Shown: positions 17,460 through 26,828, counted from the stretch's first letter. The stretch is DNA of 64,000 nt from G963674835 sp963674835 (GCA_963674835.2 CAXXKC010000001.1:1054001-1118000); one strand, 5' to 3'. The notes: generated by a model from the letters alone, not told the origin. Numbers and translations: made by a program.

Positions 17460-18599
17460 ATGGAACCGCAAATGCTGATCGATCCCTCCGGCAACCTCGG
17501 CCTGCCCGCGCCGTACTGGTTCATCGAACTGTTCAAGATGCTGGGCTTCTCCCTGCATGCCGTGCCGATGAACCTCTGGTACGCCGGGCTCGTCCTGGCT
17601 ATGATCCTCTCCGTCGCCGGCAGTGCTCACGGCCGCTTGTTCTCCCGCCGGCTGATGGCCCAGATGCCCGTGATCGTCGCCCTCGGCGTCAATCTTGGCA
17701 TCGTGCCCCTGCTGTTTCTCCAGGTGGCCTATGCCAAGGTCTTCTATCCCGCCACCGTCCTCATGGCCTGGTTCTGGCTGGGCATCATCGTGCTGCTCAT
17801 CCCGGCGTATTACGGCGTCTACTGCTACGCCTTCGGCTTGAAGGATCCCTCCACGCCCATGGCGCCCTGGCGCCGGGCCGCCGGATGGGGCGCGGCACTG
17901 TTCTTCCTCGTCATCGGCTTCATATTCGCCAACGGCCTAAGCCTGATGGCCAATGTCGACGCCTGGCCCGGCCTCTTCCACAATCACAACGTCGCCGGTG
18001 CCGCAACGGGTAGCGCGCTGAACGTGGCCGATCCTTCGCTCTGGCCCCGCTGGCTGATGATGTTCGGCCTGGCCATTACGACCACCAGCGTGTGGGCCGT
18101 TTTCGATGCCGCATGGTTCGGCCGCCGCGAGAGCGACGAGTACCGTCGCTGGACACCCAGCTTTGCCTGGAAGCTCGATTCGCTCGGACTCCTGTGGTTC
18201 GCCGTCGCCGGCTCCTGGTACGTCTTCGGCACCTGGGGTCCAAACGCCCGAGAAGCCATGTTCACCTCGCCTCTCGTCCTGCTGACCGTCGTAACGGCCC
18301 TCGCGCCCGGCCTGCCTTGGCTGCTGTTGTGGCGGGTTCGCGGTACCGACGTGGGTCGGCCCATGGCATCGCTCATTGCCTTGGCCCAGTTCGGCGTGCT
18401 CGGCATCAACGCCGTCAGCCGCCAACTCGTCCAGAACGCCGAGATCAACCCCTACTACGCCCCGTCGCGTCAGCCGATCGAAAGCCAATGGGGTCCCATG
18501 GCCCTCTTCCTGGTCGCTTTCGTCATCGCCCTGGCCCTGGTCGCGTGGATGATCGCACAGGTAATGAAAGCCTCGCGCAGCCCTTCCCAAGCTTCGTAG
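17460..18599 (+). CDS. bd-like oxidase second membrane subunit
   Basis: A 379-residue protein with about nine membrane helices. Its start codon immediately follows the subunit I stop, so the two are coupled. The sequence (WFIELFKMLGFSLHAVPMNL, then GVNLGIVPLLFLQVAYAKVF) is unlike canonical CydB, but the pairing and topology fit the partner subunit of a divergent bd-type complex. Several conserved-looking His residues (HAVPMN, FHNHN) could bind haem or line a proton path; I cannot assign them. No small CydX-like gene follows. A hairpin overlapping the stop codon probably ends the operon. Confidence 0.8.
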   Translation: MEPQMLIDPSGNLGLPAPYWFIELFKMLGFSLHAVPMNLWYAGLVLAMILSVAGSAHGRLFSRRLMAQMPVIVALGVNLGIVPLLFLQVAYAKVFYPATVLMAWFWLGIIVLLIPAYYGVYCYAFGLKDPSTPMAPWRRAAGWGAALFFLVIGFIFANGLSLMANVDAWPGLFHNHNVAGAATGSALNVADPSLWPRWLMMFGLAITTTSVWAVFDAAWFGRRESDEYRRWTPSFAWKLDSLGLLWFAVAGSWYVFGTWGPNAREAMFTSPLVLLTVVTALAPGLPWLLLWRVRGTDVGRPMASLIALAQFGVLGINAVSRQLVQNAEINPYYAPSRQPIESQWGPMALFLVAFVIALALVAWMIAQVMKASRSPSQAS

Positions 18600-18615
18600 G
18601 CCGGACACACCTACG
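18595..18615 (+). terminator. Hairpin at the end of the oxidase operon
   Basis: CGTAGG (18595-18600, including the stop codon) pairs with CCTACG (18610-18615) across a 9-base loop and is followed by TTCTT. Terminator-like but with a short T-run. Confidence 0.4.
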
Positions 18616-18676
18616 TTCTTCCTGCATACCGTCGCTTTCTCGACTGGAACGGCGTCATCCGCCTGCTCATCGCCTC

Positions 18677-21109
18677 TCAACGCGAGCCCCCGCCGCCGAT
18701 CAACTCATAGCGTTGCCCCGGCTGCGTGCCCATCTCCCAGGTGGCACCGCGGGCACGATGCTCCGAGTCCGCCGCCGGCCGGACCAGTCGAATGCGGCAA
18801 GGGCCGCCCAGCGCGCTGGTCAACGTCAGGCGAGTGATCTGCCGATCGTGCCAGGCGATGTCCACTTCGAATCCGCCCCGCGCCCGAAGCCCGCGCACCT
18901 CGCCTGACGGCCACGCCTCGGGCAAGGCCGGTAGAATGCGGATCAGCCCCCGGTGGCTTTGCAGAAGCATCTCCGCGATGGCCGCGGTTGCTCCCAAACC
19001 GGCCTCGATTTGCACGAGCCGCCCGTGACTCGTGCGGCCCAGCCCTCGACCACTCTGATCGCCGATCGTCGATAGCAGATTGTCGCCCGTGAGAAAGCCC
19101 TGGCAGAACAGGTTCAAATTGCGCAGCGCCTCGTCCCCCAGCCCGGCCCGCGCATAGAGTGCGGCCAGCCACGGATACGTCCATCCGACCACTTCGCCCT
19201 GAAACGCCGCTTCGCGTTTCCGAATGGCCTTCACGGCCGCCGCGACCAACTCCGGGGTTTCCTCCGGCGTGAAGGCATCGCCCGGATACAGCGGATACAA
19301 ATGCGACAGATGCCGGTGATGCTGCTGCTCGCCGGCCGAAGGATCGTTCCATTCCAGGAGCGCCCCGTCGGCGTCCAGCGGCCACTCGGGCATTCGATCG
19401 AGCATCGCCTGCCAACCAGTGCGTCGATCCTCGTCGACCTGGAGAATCGTCGACGCTGCGATCGCATGCGACAAAAGCTCGTGGGCAACAGCCACGTCGA
19501 TCGTCGCGTTCATGGCCAGCCGGCCTTTGCGCCCCTCCGGAGCGTTCTCCGGCGAACCCGACGGCAGAATCACCAAACGACCGTTGTCACCCTCGAACAA
19601 GAAATCCTCGAAGAACTCGGCCACGTCCTTCATCACCGGGTAAGTCCGCGACGCCAGGAATTCCCGGTCGCCGGTAAACTCGTAGTGCTCCCAGTAATGC
19701 CGTGCCAGCCATCCGGCGATCCCCTGGCACTCCGAATTCGTCGGATAGCGCACGTTCAGTCCGTCCGTGCCCACCGGCAGAATCATCCCCCGGCATCCGT
19801 ACTTGTCGCGAGCGTGCTGCCGTGCCGCCGGCACGAGGCGGTCGACGAAATCCAACAGCGGCAGATGACACCGCGACAAGCCAGTCACCTCCGCCGGCCA
19901 TGCACACATCTGCGAATTCATGTCGAGCTGATAGCGGCACTGCCAGGCCGGCCGGAACCCGTCGCTCCACAGTCCCTGCAGATTCGGTGGCAGACTGCCC
20001 GGGCGGCTGCTGGCCAACAGCACATACCGACCTGCCTGAAATACCTCCTCGATCAAGCGCGGCGACACCTCACCCCGCCGTACCGCTTCCACGAGGCCTC
20101 CCGTGGTTGGTCCTTCACCATCCTGCGCCGTCTCGTCGCCCAACCGCAGCATCACCCGCCCAAACGCCTGCCGGTGCTCGGCGACGTGTCCCGCCAGGAG
20201 CGTCGCATAGTCGAGCGCGGTCTCCGCCGAGGATCTGCCTGAAACCGGCTGGTTCGGCATGGCGGGATTGTCAACATCCAACGAAACCAGCAAGGTCACC
20301 TCGTCGGCGCCACGAACCGACAATCGGGCCAAAGCAACCGCCACGTTGCCATCAACCTCGCCCGGGCCGCGATAGGGGTTTGACGCTCCGCTCAGCGTCC
20401 CCCCGCGATGGACCACGCTCACGCACGCCGCGAACGTCGTACCGTCGCCATATCGGCCGTGCAGCGTCAGCGTCGAATTCTCGACGGCGGCATCCAGCGC
20501 ACAACCGCCCACTGGAGGCCTCCCCAGCCCCAGCTCACACTGGATCGAACCAGGGCGATCCGCCGCCAGGTGGACGACGAGCAACCTATCGGCCTTAGAG
20601 ACGAAATAGGTTCGCGTGAACTGCACGCCATCAACACGATAGACGACCTCGCCCACGCCAGTCTGTAGATCCAACGTCCGCCGGTACGATTCCACCGCAT
20701 CGGCCGGCTCCATGCAGAGGATCAGATCGCCGACCGGATGGTAGACATTCAGCCGACGCTGTCCGCCCGTCTCAACGCTCAATCGATTGAACGCCTCCTG
20801 CGCTTCATCCCACTTGCCTTGACGGCAAAGCGCCCGCACACGTTCGACCTCGCCCGGCTCAGCCCGTTTCGCCTTCTCGCGATAGCTGTTGGGACGCAGG
20901 CGGTCGTGGTTCAACAGGATGACGTCGCGCGACACGCCGCCGCTGAACATGGCTCCCAGGCTCCCGTTGCCCAGCGGCATCCCGTTGAGGCGATAGTCGC
21001 CGATGTCGCACGGCGTGTCGTACGTGAGAACCGTCGCCGATTCGGCGCGCAGCGAAGCAGCCGGCAAGCCAATCAGCAGTGCGACCAGAAAGCAGAGCGT
21101 TCGAAGCAT
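18677..21109 (-). CDS. GH95-family alpha-L-fucosidase-like glycoside hydrolase
   Basis: An 810-residue secreted protein with a signal peptide (LCFLVALLIGLPAASLRA) and the whole GH95 layout: N-terminal beta-sandwich (RLNGMPLGNGSLGAMFSGGV), (alpha/alpha)6 barrel, C-terminal beta domain. GH95 enzymes remove terminal alpha-1,2-L-fucose (some L-galactose) by inversion. Against the family pattern, the Asn pair motif reads DMNSQM with Asp396 in place of the first Asn; Glu521 in SPENAPEG is kept; the later QIDGNFG-type motif reads QIEAGLG, so Asp becomes Glu702. Activity may therefore be altered. It follows the GH43/117-like gene by 9 bases, so the two form an operon. Confidence 0.88.
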   Translation of the reverse strand: MLRTLCFLVALLIGLPAASLRAESATVLTYDTPCDIGDYRLNGMPLGNGSLGAMFSGGVSRDVILLNHDRLRPNSYREKAKRAEPGEVERVRALCRQGKWDEAQEAFNRLSVETGGQRRLNVYHPVGDLILCMEPADAVESYRRTLDLQTGVGEVVYRVDGVQFTRTYFVSKADRLLVVHLAADRPGSIQCELGLGRPPVGGCALDAAVENSTLTLHGRYGDGTTFAACVSVVHRGGTLSGASNPYRGPGEVDGNVAVALARLSVRGADEVTLLVSLDVDNPAMPNQPVSGRSSAETALDYATLLAGHVAEHRQAFGRVMLRLGDETAQDGEGPTTGGLVEAVRRGEVSPRLIEEVFQAGRYVLLASSRPGSLPPNLQGLWSDGFRPAWQCRYQLDMNSQMCAWPAEVTGLSRCHLPLLDFVDRLVPAARQHARDKYGCRGMILPVGTDGLNVRYPTNSECQGIAGWLARHYWEHYEFTGDREFLASRTYPVMKDVAEFFEDFLFEGDNGRLVILPSGSPENAPEGRKGRLAMNATIDVAVAHELLSHAIAASTILQVDEDRRTGWQAMLDRMPEWPLDADGALLEWNDPSAGEQQHHRHLSHLYPLYPGDAFTPEETPELVAAAVKAIRKREAAFQGEVVGWTYPWLAALYARAGLGDEALRNLNLFCQGFLTGDNLLSTIGDQSGRGLGRTSHGRLVQIEAGLGATAAIAEMLLQSHRGLIRILPALPEAWPSGEVRGLRARGGFEVDIAWHDRQITRLTLTSALGGPCRIRLVRPAADSEHRARGATWEMGTQPGQRYELIGGGGSR

Positions 21110-21118
21110 TCGACCTGT

Positions 21119-22051
21119 CTATTTGCCGAAGAAGACACACACGTCCGGGTGCATGGTGTACAGTCGCCACCGGCGGCCGTCGTCGATCAACAGACCGCTG
21201 GAGCGATTGTCGGCCATGATCGGATTGCCCGGGTATTTCCGCCAGTGGATCAGATCATCCGAGGCGGCAAGACACGTGGTCCAGTCGGCCCAGGGCATGT
21301 GGGCGTTGGCGTGATAGATGGCGTAGTAGCGCCCCTTGTATCGAATCACCTGGTTCATGGCCACGGCATGACGGTCGTATGCCTCGGGGCCCTTGGCCAG
21401 CACGGGCTCGTCCTGCACGTTCGTCCAGATCTTCCGATCTCGCGACGTAGCCAGCCACACGCCTGCATCGCCCCGCTCGTAGAACAGGTACCATGTCGGC
21501 CCCTCAACCCACACGGTCGGCGTTCCGTACGGGCCGGAGGAAATGGGCTTGCCCGATGTCGTGCGAATGTCCAGGTTGCCCCGCTCGGTCCAGTGGATCC
21601 GGTCGGTCGACGTCAACATGTGGGCGATATCGTTCCGCCCTTCGGCAAACATGTAGTACGTGCCGTCGTGCTTCACGACGCACATGTCCTCGACCCACGA
21701 CCCCGTACGCAGCGGATTGCCCGCATAGCGAGTCCAGTGCAGCCCGTCGGCCGACGTCGCATAGCCGAGGAACTTCGTGTCGGAACGCTCGTCGTTGTAC
21801 CCGGTGTACCAGAGGTGCCAGGCATCACCTTCGCGCAGAATATAGCCGCGCTCGCGGATCTTGCGATCCCACGTGTTCCTTCCCGTGCCGGCAAACACCG
21901 GATTGGCCCCGTATGGCACGAAGCGTACCAACTCCGCCGGAAACACGTCGTCGTTGGCCGAAGCGTCGGTCTGCGCCACCGCGGCGCCGCCACATACCAT
22001 CCCCCAACACGCCAGTGCAATGAACATGGCCGACCGTAGCAATCGTTGCAC
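21119..22051 (-). CDS. Secreted five-bladed propeller glycosidase (GH43/GH117-like)
   Basis: A 310-residue protein with a signal peptide ending GGAAVAQ and beta-propeller blades typical of GH43/62/32/117 enzymes: DAWHLWYTGYN, GYATSADGLHW, STDRIHWTE, ASDDLIHWRKYPGNP. Such enzymes cleave arabinose, xylose, fructose or anhydro-galactose units; the specificity is not readable. A GTG at 22051 with GGAAGG 7 bases upstream is the best start; longer frames lack one. It is the first gene of an operon with the GH95 gene, so both probably trim the same fucosylated or algal polysaccharide (inference). Confidence 0.8.
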   Translation of the reverse strand: MQRLLRSAMFIALACWGMVCGGAAVAQTDASANDDVFPAELVRFVPYGANPVFAGTGRNTWDRKIRERGYILREGDAWHLWYTGYNDERSDTKFLGYATSADGLHWTRYAGNPLRTGSWVEDMCVVKHDGTYYMFAEGRNDIAHMLTSTDRIHWTERGNLDIRTTSGKPISSGPYGTPTVWVEGPTWYLFYERGDAGVWLATSRDRKIWTNVQDEPVLAKGPEAYDRHAVAMNQVIRYKGRYYAIYHANAHMPWADWTTCLAASDDLIHWRKYPGNPIMADNRSSGLLIDDGRRWRLYTMHPDVCVFFGK

Positions 22052-22097
22052 GCGCGATCCTTCCCCGCCTGCACCGCAGCGGCGGCACATCCCGGCG

Positions 22098-22535
22098 TCA
22101 CCCCTTGTTGTTCGTCTTGAGCTCGTTGTACTTGGCCCGATCCAGCGCGGCCTTCTCCAGATTGTGCTGGTGGTCGTACACCAAGGCACGGTTGAAGTAC
22201 GCTTCCGCATAGTTGGGTTCCAGCCGGATCGCCTCCGTCAGATCGGCGACCGCCTTGTCGAACTCGCCGAGCTTCTGGTAGACGAACCCCCGGTTGTTGT
22301 ATGCGCGGACATACTTCGGCTGCAAGCGGATCGCCTTGCTCAGGTCGGTGATGGCCTTCTTGAACTCGCCCTGCATCGACAGCACCGAGCCGCGGTTGCA
22401 GTACGCGCGCGAGCAGTTCGGATCCAGCGAAATCGCCTCATCGAACAGCGAAATCGCCCGATCCAAATTGCCGCGGATCCAGTGAATGGTCCCTCGCCTA
22501 CAAATGTCGACCGCTTCCTGGACAGCTTCGCTCAT
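22098..22535 (-). CDS. Small TPR-repeat protein
   Basis: A 145-residue protein built almost wholly of tetratricopeptide repeats. At least three full ones show the W/Y-G-A-Y-A-P spacing, for example AYNNRGFVYQKLGEFDKAV and AYFNRALVYDHQHNLEKA. TPR arrays mediate protein-protein contacts. There is no signal peptide. The ATG at 22535 follows GGAGG at 5-bp spacing. It lies just upstream of the glycosidase pair on the same strand (46 bases apart) and may be read with them. Partner unknown. Confidence 0.85.
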   Translation of the reverse strand: MSEAVQEAVDICRRGTIHWIRGNLDRAISLFDEAISLDPNCSRAYCNRGSVLSMQGEFKKAITDLSKAIRLQPKYVRAYNNRGFVYQKLGEFDKAVADLTEAIRLEPNYAEAYFNRALVYDHQHNLEKAALDRAKYNELKTNNKG

Positions 22536-22838
22536 CGCTGCCTCCGCAGAAGAGTTTGCCCGGGCACTGGAAGAGCCTCCCGTCTGCCCAGCCAGCCTAT
22601 CTCCATCATCGCACGAGAGCGGGGGCCCTGCAATCCCGTACCCCCACAATTCCCCCCTCGAATACCTGTCTTACCATCGTGGATAACTCCCTCACGCCCC
22701 ACCCTTTGCGATCCCCACCCCCCGACCCCGCCATCCAGCGGCGGCACCGCCGCTCCAAGCCACTCGGACACGCCCCGTTGTTCGATCGCCACCTGCCGCC
22801 GATAATTGCACATTCAATTCAACGCAAGGAACTCTCTG

Positions 22839-23255
22839 ATGTCTGATCCGACGAGCCCGGGCTACTTGGCTCTGAAAGCTGTGATGATGCCTCGCGACAC
22901 CAACGTCCACGGCACGATCTTCGGCGGCGTGATCCTCAGCTACATCGACCAGGCCGGGGCCGTCGGCGCCGAGCACGAAATCCGAAAAGCCGGCTGGCCC
23001 GATCAACCCATCGTCACCGTCGCCATGGACAGCATCGAGTTCCACCGCCCGGTCTTCGTGGGCGAGATCGTCAGCTTCTGGACCCGGCTGGTCCGCGTCG
23101 GCGAAACATCGATGACCATCCACGTCACCGTCCTGGCCGATCGAAAGGGCGAGCCTGTGAAGCTAACCGAGGCCGAGGTCACTTACGTAGCCGTGGAACT
23201 GGTCGATGGCCATCGCCACCCCCTCCCAATCCGCGGCCGCCCAACCCCGCACTGA
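22839..23255 (+). CDS. Acyl-CoA thioesterase (hotdog fold, YciA-like)
   Basis: A 138-residue single hotdog domain. The conserved start of the fold reads PRDTNVHGTIFGGVILSYID, with the hot-dog helix after HG. The later VAMDSIEFHRPVFVGEIV strand matches acyl-CoA thioesterases of the YciA/ACOT group, which hydrolyse acyl-CoA to free CoA and acid. The ATG at 22839 follows AAGGA. The gene stands alone and is followed by hairpins and the second copy of the dispersed repeat. Confidence 0.88.
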   Translation: MSDPTSPGYLALKAVMMPRDTNVHGTIFGGVILSYIDQAGAVGAEHEIRKAGWPDQPIVTVAMDSIEFHRPVFVGEIVSFWTRLVRVGETSMTIHVTVLADRKGEPVKLTEAEVTYVAVELVDGHRHPLPIRGRPTPH

Positions 23256-23307
23256 AACACCCCTCGCCCGCGGAAGAACCGCCCGACAGCGAGTTCCCAC
23301 CACAACT

Positions 23308-23333
23308 CCCCTCGCCCGATCGCGGGAGAGGGG
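23308..23333 (+). terminator. GC-rich hairpin after the thioesterase gene
   Basis: CCCCTC-g-CCCG, loop ATCG, CGGG-a-GAGGGG: ten base pairs with one internal mismatch, 53 bases after the stop. No U-tract. It resembles small CCCTC/GAGGG palindromes common in planctomycete spacers. Confidence 0.4.
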
Positions 23334-23474
23334 CCGCACGCTGAGGGCGGGCGGTGTCCTACTGAAGCCCTGAGAACCGATCACCAACCGCGAGCGCACC
23401 AAACCGGCCCGCGCCGATTCTCAAGATTGCGTCTGTACAGTGGCGCCCGCGCGATGCTCACATCCCGCCGTGAC

Positions 23475-23570
23475 CTAGAGCGAGTTCGGCGTAACTGTAG
23501 CGTGTTTTGCGCTTTCGGAACCGTAGAAACACGCCGCCGCGAACGCTACAGTTAAGTGCGACACGCACTA
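23475..23570. repeat. Dispersed ~96-bp palindromic repeat, copy 2
   Basis: Best-preserved copy. TGTAGCGT and GCGTGTTT near the left pair with ACGCTACA and AAACACGC on the right as alternative stems. A separate hairpin AGTGCG-aca-CGCACT closes the right end. It ends 5 bases from the HDOD stop codon, between two convergent genes, so it may also act as a bidirectional terminator. Confidence 0.9.
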
Positions 23571-23575
23571 ACCCG

Positions 23576-24499
23576 TCACGACGCGTCTGCAGCCACCGCC
23601 TCCAGGCTGTCCACGAGCGAATGCTTCGGCAGCGGAAGCTTCAACAGCGGTGCGAACTGGGCAAACTCGCTGTCGATCTGGGCAAACATGTCCGACATCG
23701 TCGGGCCCGAGGTCCGGTGGACCTTCGCGTAGTTCTGCTCGAACACGCTGCATTCCGCCCAGCCGTCATCGCTCGTCGCCGGCAGCAGGGCCGACAGCGC
23801 TACCGCCATCCGCCCCGGTTCCAGGCTCGCGCCGCCCGTCGGCCCATCGATCGCCAGGTGGCTCTCGATCAACACCGCGAACTCCTCGGGCAAACTCCAG
23901 CTCCGCGCCATGATGCCCGCCGCCTCCGCGTGCGTCCAGCCGAACACGTGCTGTTCCAGTCTCGACAACCGCACCCGATTCCCGCTGTTGCTCCGCGCGC
24001 CAAACAGCGTGTTGTACGCGTCGGGCACCTCCTTGGCCAGAAGCGGAACGGCCATGTCCTGCAGCAGTGCCGCCGCGAAGACTTCCTCGGCGTCCCGTAG
24101 CCCCATCAACTCCGCCATGTGACGCGCGAACAACGCCCGCCGCAGAGAGTCCTGCCAGAGGCACTTCAGGTCGAACGGGCCGCACTTCGGGTTTGGAATC
24201 AGGCTGAACACCGCGCTCCAGAGCGTGAAGTTCTTGATGGTCCGCATGCCGACCATCGTGATCGCCTGACTCACACTGGAGATCTCGCTGCGAAATCCGA
24301 AGAACGATGAGTTCACAAATCGCAGCACCTGCGCCGTCAATCCGGGGTCCGACTCGATCGGAACGGCGAATTCTCGCGGCGCGATGCCCGGATCCTGTGA
24401 AAGTTCCAGCAAGCGCAGTGCGCTTTGGGGCATCGCCGGCATCTGTTCGCTGGAAAGCACCTTCTTCAGATCGACCGGCGCGAAGCGGGTAGTAGACAT
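23576..24499 (-). CDS. HDOD-domain signalling protein
   Basis: A 307-residue protein whose first ~215 residues are an HDOD domain: MPAMPQSALRLLELSQDP, then FRSEISSVSQAITMVG, and the AALLQDMAVPLLAKEVPDAY helix. HDOD is a catalytically degenerate HD-type regulator found in motility, chemotaxis and c-di-GMP pathways. The C-terminal part (~220-307) is helical with no named domain. ATG 24499 is preferred; the alternative TTG 13 codons upstream gives a low-complexity extension. A single-gene unit. Confidence 0.87.
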   Translation of the reverse strand: MSTTRFAPVDLKKVLSSEQMPAMPQSALRLLELSQDPGIAPREFAVPIESDPGLTAQVLRFVNSSFFGFRSEISSVSQAITMVGMRTIKNFTLWSAVFSLIPNPKCGPFDLKCLWQDSLRRALFARHMAELMGLRDAEEVFAAALLQDMAVPLLAKEVPDAYNTLFGARSNSGNRVRLSRLEQHVFGWTHAEAAGIMARSWSLPEEFAVLIESHLAIDGPTGGASLEPGRMAVALSALLPATSDDGWAECSVFEQNYAKVHRTSGPTMSDMFAQIDSEFAQFAPLLKLPLPKHSLVDSLEAVAADAS

Positions 24500-24673
24500 G
24501 GGTTTGCCAGGCTGCGGTGAGGCCGAGGGTCCATGCAAAGCCTAGTCCACAACCGGCTATTCGGCAAACGAAGACGTCGCAACCGCCGTTGTCCGTGCCA
24601 TAATCGCTATCATCCGCGCCCACCCATCGGCCCGCTCTTTCCCCACAAATCGCGCCCCGCTGGGTAAAACGAT

Positions 24674-24707
24674 AGGGCCGGTGGCGTTTTCACACGACAC
24701 CGGCCCT
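24674..24707 (-). terminator. Rho-independent terminator of the BBP7 gene
   Basis: Perfect 10-bp inverted repeat, AGGGCCGGTG (24674-24683) and CACCGGCCCT (24698-24707), about 55 bases after the barrel-protein stop. On the minus strand the stem is followed by ATCGTTTTA, a usable U-run. Confidence 0.75.
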
Positions 24708-24761
24708 AAACGTTGCTCGAATCCACGAACCATCGCTTGCGGCGATCGCCCGTGCTACCCG

Positions 24762-26366
24762 TCAGAAGTGATACTCCAGTCCGAAATTCATACCCTGTGC
24801 CCAGAAATCGGTAGTCGAGAAGGGCGGATTCGGCCGGGCCAGCCCAGTGAGCGTGCTCAACTGGGTGGGGTTGATGTCCAGGTTGATCTGGTCCCCGGCC
24901 CGCACGACCTGGCCCCAGTAGATCACCGAGTAGCCGAACGTCGCTCTCAGCCGGCAGGTCAGATCGTAGCCCACCGTCAGACCCAACTCCGGAATCATCG
25001 TGAACGAACTCTGCGTGTACACGCCTTCGTTCGAGGGCAACGCCAGCATTCCGCTGCTGAGCGTCTGCGAGCTGGTGCTTTCAACCGGTGTTCGCCGGGT
25101 CGATCCGGCAACCGATACCCGCGATTGCGTGCTGCCGAACGCGATCTTCATCATCGCCTCGATCGACCATCGGCAGTGCTGCATCTCCGTGGTGAAGCCC
25201 AATTCGCCGCCGTTGAAGATGTTCCGCGTGCGGAACTGGTCGAGTCGTCTCAGGCTCGAACCCGCCTCGAGCGTCGTCCCGTCGATATCCACATAGGTGC
25301 CGACGATCTCCGGAATGTTCTCGTAGATGTCCAACTCGTCGCTCAACTGGTTGTATCGCCAACCAGCTAGGAAGTCGACGCTCGCCACGCACCAGTCCAT
25401 AACCCGCCGCCGAAACAGCACTTCCACGCCGTTAAACTTGGTTTCGACCCCGAGGCTCAGCGAGCCGGCCAAACCCGACATGTTGGCGATCTCGTGGACG
25501 TCGGCTTCACCCGTGCTCAGGTTGTAGAACGGGCGAGTCAGGATGGTCGACTCCCCGTCCCCCTCCACGTACGAGCCGAACGACTTAGGGCCCAGTTGGA
25601 AATAGGTCACCTCCGCACCCCACGGGGTGCACTCCGTCGGACGGAGCCCGAAGGTGATGCGCCAGCCCGATCGCGCGCGGTCGCCGATCGTCTCATCGCC
25701 GATCACGGACTGCGATGTTCCACCCGACGTCGTACTCAACGACAGCAGTGGCGGCAAGTCCATGCCCTTCGTCCACCACAGCAGGTATTCGCCCCGCACC
25801 CACAGGCGGCCAGGCTCCATGCCCAACCAAGGGCAGCAGCCTCCGCCGTCATAGAACTCCCCGGCAGTCCAACAGCCCCCGTCGCCCATACACGAGCCGC
25901 CGTACATGCCGCACGATTCTCCGCACGACTGCCCGTAGCCCTCGTAGTACGGCCCCTCTTCCATGGGTGCCGGCTGCAATTGGCCGTCGCCATAATCGCC
26001 AGCCTCCGGGGTAGCCGACGGGTAGATCTCCTCTGGAGCCCCTTCCGCCTGCGCCGGCTCGGACATCACCATCTGGGGCGACTGGGCGACTCGGGCGTAC
26101 GGCGAGGTACCCCGATACCGCGTGCGCTGCTGCACGGACTGCATCGGCGCGGCGACCGTCCCCGCCGGCGTAACATAGCTCGTGCTCTGCACGACGGGCC
26201 GCTGTTGCCAGGACGGCAACTGGGTACTGCCCTGCTGAGCATCCGCCGAGGAAGGTGCCAGGGCAAGCCCCAGCATCGCAATAAGTGCCCCTCGGCACAC
26301 CAGTGCAGTCACCAGCGACCGGCCGGGACCGCGTTTCAATGTGGGTTGTTCGGTAGTGAATCGCAT
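24762..26366 (-). CDS. BBP7-family outer-membrane beta-barrel protein
   Basis: A 534-residue exported protein. The signal peptide ends about residue 44 (GLALAPSSADAQQ). A Gly/Cys/Tyr-rich stretch (CGESCGMYGGSCMGDGGCW) follows, then the BBP7 (planctomycete putative beta-barrel porin) domain that opens GRLWVRGEYLLWWTKGMDLP. The C-terminus ends in an aromatic strand, LEYHF, typical of outer-membrane barrels. The family is nearly confined to Planctomycetes and is thought to span the outer membrane; cargo is unknown. A strong terminator follows. The cysteines before the barrel may form disulphides. Confidence 0.9.
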   Translation of the reverse strand: MRFTTEQPTLKRGPGRSLVTALVCRGALIAMLGLALAPSSADAQQGSTQLPSWQQRPVVQSTSYVTPAGTVAAPMQSVQQRTRYRGTSPYARVAQSPQMVMSEPAQAEGAPEEIYPSATPEAGDYGDGQLQPAPMEEGPYYEGYGQSCGESCGMYGGSCMGDGGCWTAGEFYDGGGCCPWLGMEPGRLWVRGEYLLWWTKGMDLPPLLSLSTTSGGTSQSVIGDETIGDRARSGWRITFGLRPTECTPWGAEVTYFQLGPKSFGSYVEGDGESTILTRPFYNLSTGEADVHEIANMSGLAGSLSLGVETKFNGVEVLFRRRVMDWCVASVDFLAGWRYNQLSDELDIYENIPEIVGTYVDIDGTTLEAGSSLRRLDQFRTRNIFNGGELGFTTEMQHCRWSIEAMMKIAFGSTQSRVSVAGSTRRTPVESTSSQTLSSGMLALPSNEGVYTQSSFTMIPELGLTVGYDLTCRLRATFGYSVIYWGQVVRAGDQINLDINPTQLSTLTGLARPNPPFSTTDFWAQGMNFGLEYHF

Positions 26367-26828
26367 GGTTCTGGACTCGGTAGCGACGGGCGCCCCCCCG
26401 CGCGGCTAGGAAACTGACGAGCAAACGTCAGCCGTCTTTATCGACTCCCGGCCATACAACCCTTAAAGTCTTTTCCACCAGAAATGTCACGCCACACACC
26501 CTATCTTTCCCGTCCGACGCATCCCATCCTACGGCAGTGCATTCTGGCCGAACACACCCGCCGAAAGAACTAATCAAGCCTCGTTCGTGGTCTTCCGTCA
26601 ACATCCGATCGATTTACTGCTACTTTCTTACAACCTTCAATGGTCGCCATGCGTATACTCGGTGGAGAGAGGCAACTCATCGCGGAACCACCGCTCCTTG
26701 ACTCTTCTTAGCGGTGTGATGGTCGGCCGTCTCCAAGGTTTCACGGCATCCACTCTCGTGAGGGCCTGACTCAGGCCCATGGCACAACGCAGCTCATGCT
26801 GTAGACACCGGGAAGTGAGGAGGCAACC
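26367..26828. other. Divergent intergenic region, BBP7 gene / sigma-factor gene
   Basis: No gene in these 462 bases. A TATACT element near 26652 faces the sigma-factor gene, but no good -35 box is found at 16-19 bases. The leader of the sigma-factor mRNA is probably long. Confidence 0.4.

Larger units (their letters stand above)
23256..23575. other. Convergent intergenic region with hairpins
   Basis: No gene in these 320 bases between the thioesterase and HDOD stop codons. It holds a GC-rich hairpin and the second copy of the dispersed repeat, both listed separately. The sequence CCCCTCGCCCG occurs near both 23260 and 23308. Confidence 0.6.

Noticed and set aside
26651..26656. TATACT as sigma-factor promoter
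   Set aside because: No acceptable -35 box at 16-19 bases, so not called as a promoter.
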